Origin: Galbitalea sp036271795
GTDB lineage: Bacteria > Actinomycetota > Actinomycetes > Actinomycetales > Microbacteriaceae
NCBI GenBank assembly: GCA_036271795.1
Contig: DATAZY010000001.1
Span: 1-7,290, forward strand
DNA: 7,290 nucleotides
Direction: 5' to 3'
The notes under the pieces are model-generated. The model had not been told where the DNA came from. It was given only the letters and a program-made list of their open reading frames with translations, and did not search any database. Every line of letters begins with the position of its first letter. Positions within the stretch are counted from its first letter, which is position 1. The translations under genes and the position numbers were made by a program. Shown piece after piece: positions 6,748 through 7,290 of this stretch.

Positions 6748-7215
6748 CAGACCAAGTTCTCGGCACTTACCGGTGGAAATCGAAAGGGGCGGAAGAGATC
6801 ATCATGTCCGCGGCGGCGACACCGACGACCCCAAGCATTCGAGGCCCTCGACGAAGAATCCGGTATCTGCGACCCAACGGGTTGCCAACCCGGCCAGGTC
6901 GCTCGCGCATCTCGGGCCCGCTACGGGCCCATTTCAATCGCTTTTCGATGTCTCCAAGCGATCCCAAACGAGCCCAACGGAACTTTGTAGATTCCCCCCC
7001 GACTGACAGCCTCGATGGCCGCGAACAGGTCTGCGGTCGGCTGTTCCTTGATGAGGTACCCGGCGACGTTGGAAAGACTCACCGTTGGATCTTTTCTTGA
7101 TCCCGCACGCAGTCACCATTTCACCGAATGCGAGGCCGCGAGCAGCCGACCAGATGGGGCACCGCCCTTCGCGAGGCACGGCAGATGGTGAGCCGATGAC
7201 GATCAAGAACTTCGT
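6748..7215 (-). pseudogene. Relic of a NarL/LuxR-type response regulator
   Basis: No continuous frame exists, but pieces of one protein appear in the right order. At 6981-7082 the frame reads SLSNVAGYLIKEQP, then ADLFAAIEAVSRGGIYK. This is the end of a NarL-type receiver: beta-5 G-Y-L-x-K-E with the conserved Lys, then helix alpha-5 A-I-x-A-V-x-x-G-x-x-Y. About 43 codons further, 6770-6811 reads ADMMISSAPFDFHR, close to the LuxR-type recognition region E-I-A-D-M-M-N-I-S-P-A-T-V-D-F-H-R. After a one-base shift, 6748-6768 reads KCRELGL, matching N-I-R-E-K-L-G-L. The spacing between receiver end and HTH fits an intact regulator. Possible N-terminal remains are TKFLIV followed by SAVPREG (about 7164-7215) and FGEMVTACG, but these are weak. 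Too little sequence separates the N-terminus from GYLIKE, so much of the receiver, including the Asp site, is gone. It lies upstream of the sulfatase relic on the same strand and could have been its regulator or the output partner of the kinase; both are speculation. Confidence 0.55.
6914..6930. repeat. Compact GC-rich hairpin, 7-bp stem
   Basis: GGGCCCG-CTA-CGGGCCC is a perfect 7-base stem with a 3-base loop inside the regulator relic. On the plus strand it is followed by ATTTCAATCGCTTTT, which is T-rich but not a proper T-run, so a plus-strand terminator is only a weak option. Confidence 0.35.
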
Positions 7216-7290
7216 TATCGACTCGGTGGCTGGACGTTGACGGTCGCTACTCGCCCATGCGGCGGTCGTCGCCGCGCCTGGCGGAGCGTC

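Noticed and set aside
6382..6990. A 202-codon plus-strand open frame at the right side
   Set aside because: It runs antisense across the sulfatase 5' end and part of the regulator relic, and its Arg/Pro-rich sequence shows no domain.
7197..7241. Short plus-strand frame beginning MTIKNFVID
   Set aside because: It has only 14 codons before a TGA, no ribosome site of note and no recognisable family.

Overview
The window is high-GC bacterial DNA with no RNA gene, CRISPR array or complete mobile element. It cannot be placed in a phylum from sequence alone. The gene types (a MEDS sensor, a PAS-rich hybrid kinase, a VapC-like PIN toxin and a long AtsA-type sulfatase) suit a free-living soil or water bacterium with many sensory systems, but that is inference.

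Layout from left to right. 1-344 (+) is the 3' part of a PIN-domain, VapC-like toxin cut by the window edge. Convergent to it, 427-2724 (-) encodes a soluble hybrid histidine kinase (three PAS domains, HisKA, HATPase, C-terminal receiver). Directly upstream on the same strand, 2728-3561 (-) encodes a MEDS-domain (DcmR-type) sensor protein. The stop of the sensor gene and the start of the kinase gene are only 3 bases apart, so the two look like one translationally coupled operon. Two adjacent perfect dyads (3656-3669 and 3671-3686) lie about 100 bases upstream of the operon and are a good operator candidate.

The right half, 3715-7215, is a graveyard read on the minus strand. 4186-6584 is a full-length but dead AtsA-type arylsulfatase gene. 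Its homology runs from its own start and Shine-Dalgarno to its own stop, but it carries four in-frame stop codons (TAG, TAA, TAG, TGA), three single-base frameshifts and a 15-base tandem duplication. Undoing the three indels gives exactly 800 codons. Downstream of it, about 3850-4128 looks like a relic of an IS630-type transposase N-terminus. Upstream of it, about 6748-7215, is a heavily eroded NarL/LuxR-type response regulator: the end of a receiver domain (6981-7082), then a LuxR-type recognition helix (6748-6811), in the correct order and spacing.

How the parts fit: the intact sensor-kinase operon probably converts a small-molecule or redox cue into phosphotransfer. The kinase has a receiver but no DNA-binding output, so it needs a partner regulator. 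The only regulator in the window is the broken one at the right end, and whether it ever was the partner is unknown. The contrast between an intact left half and a decayed right half of similar size is the main structural message of the window.
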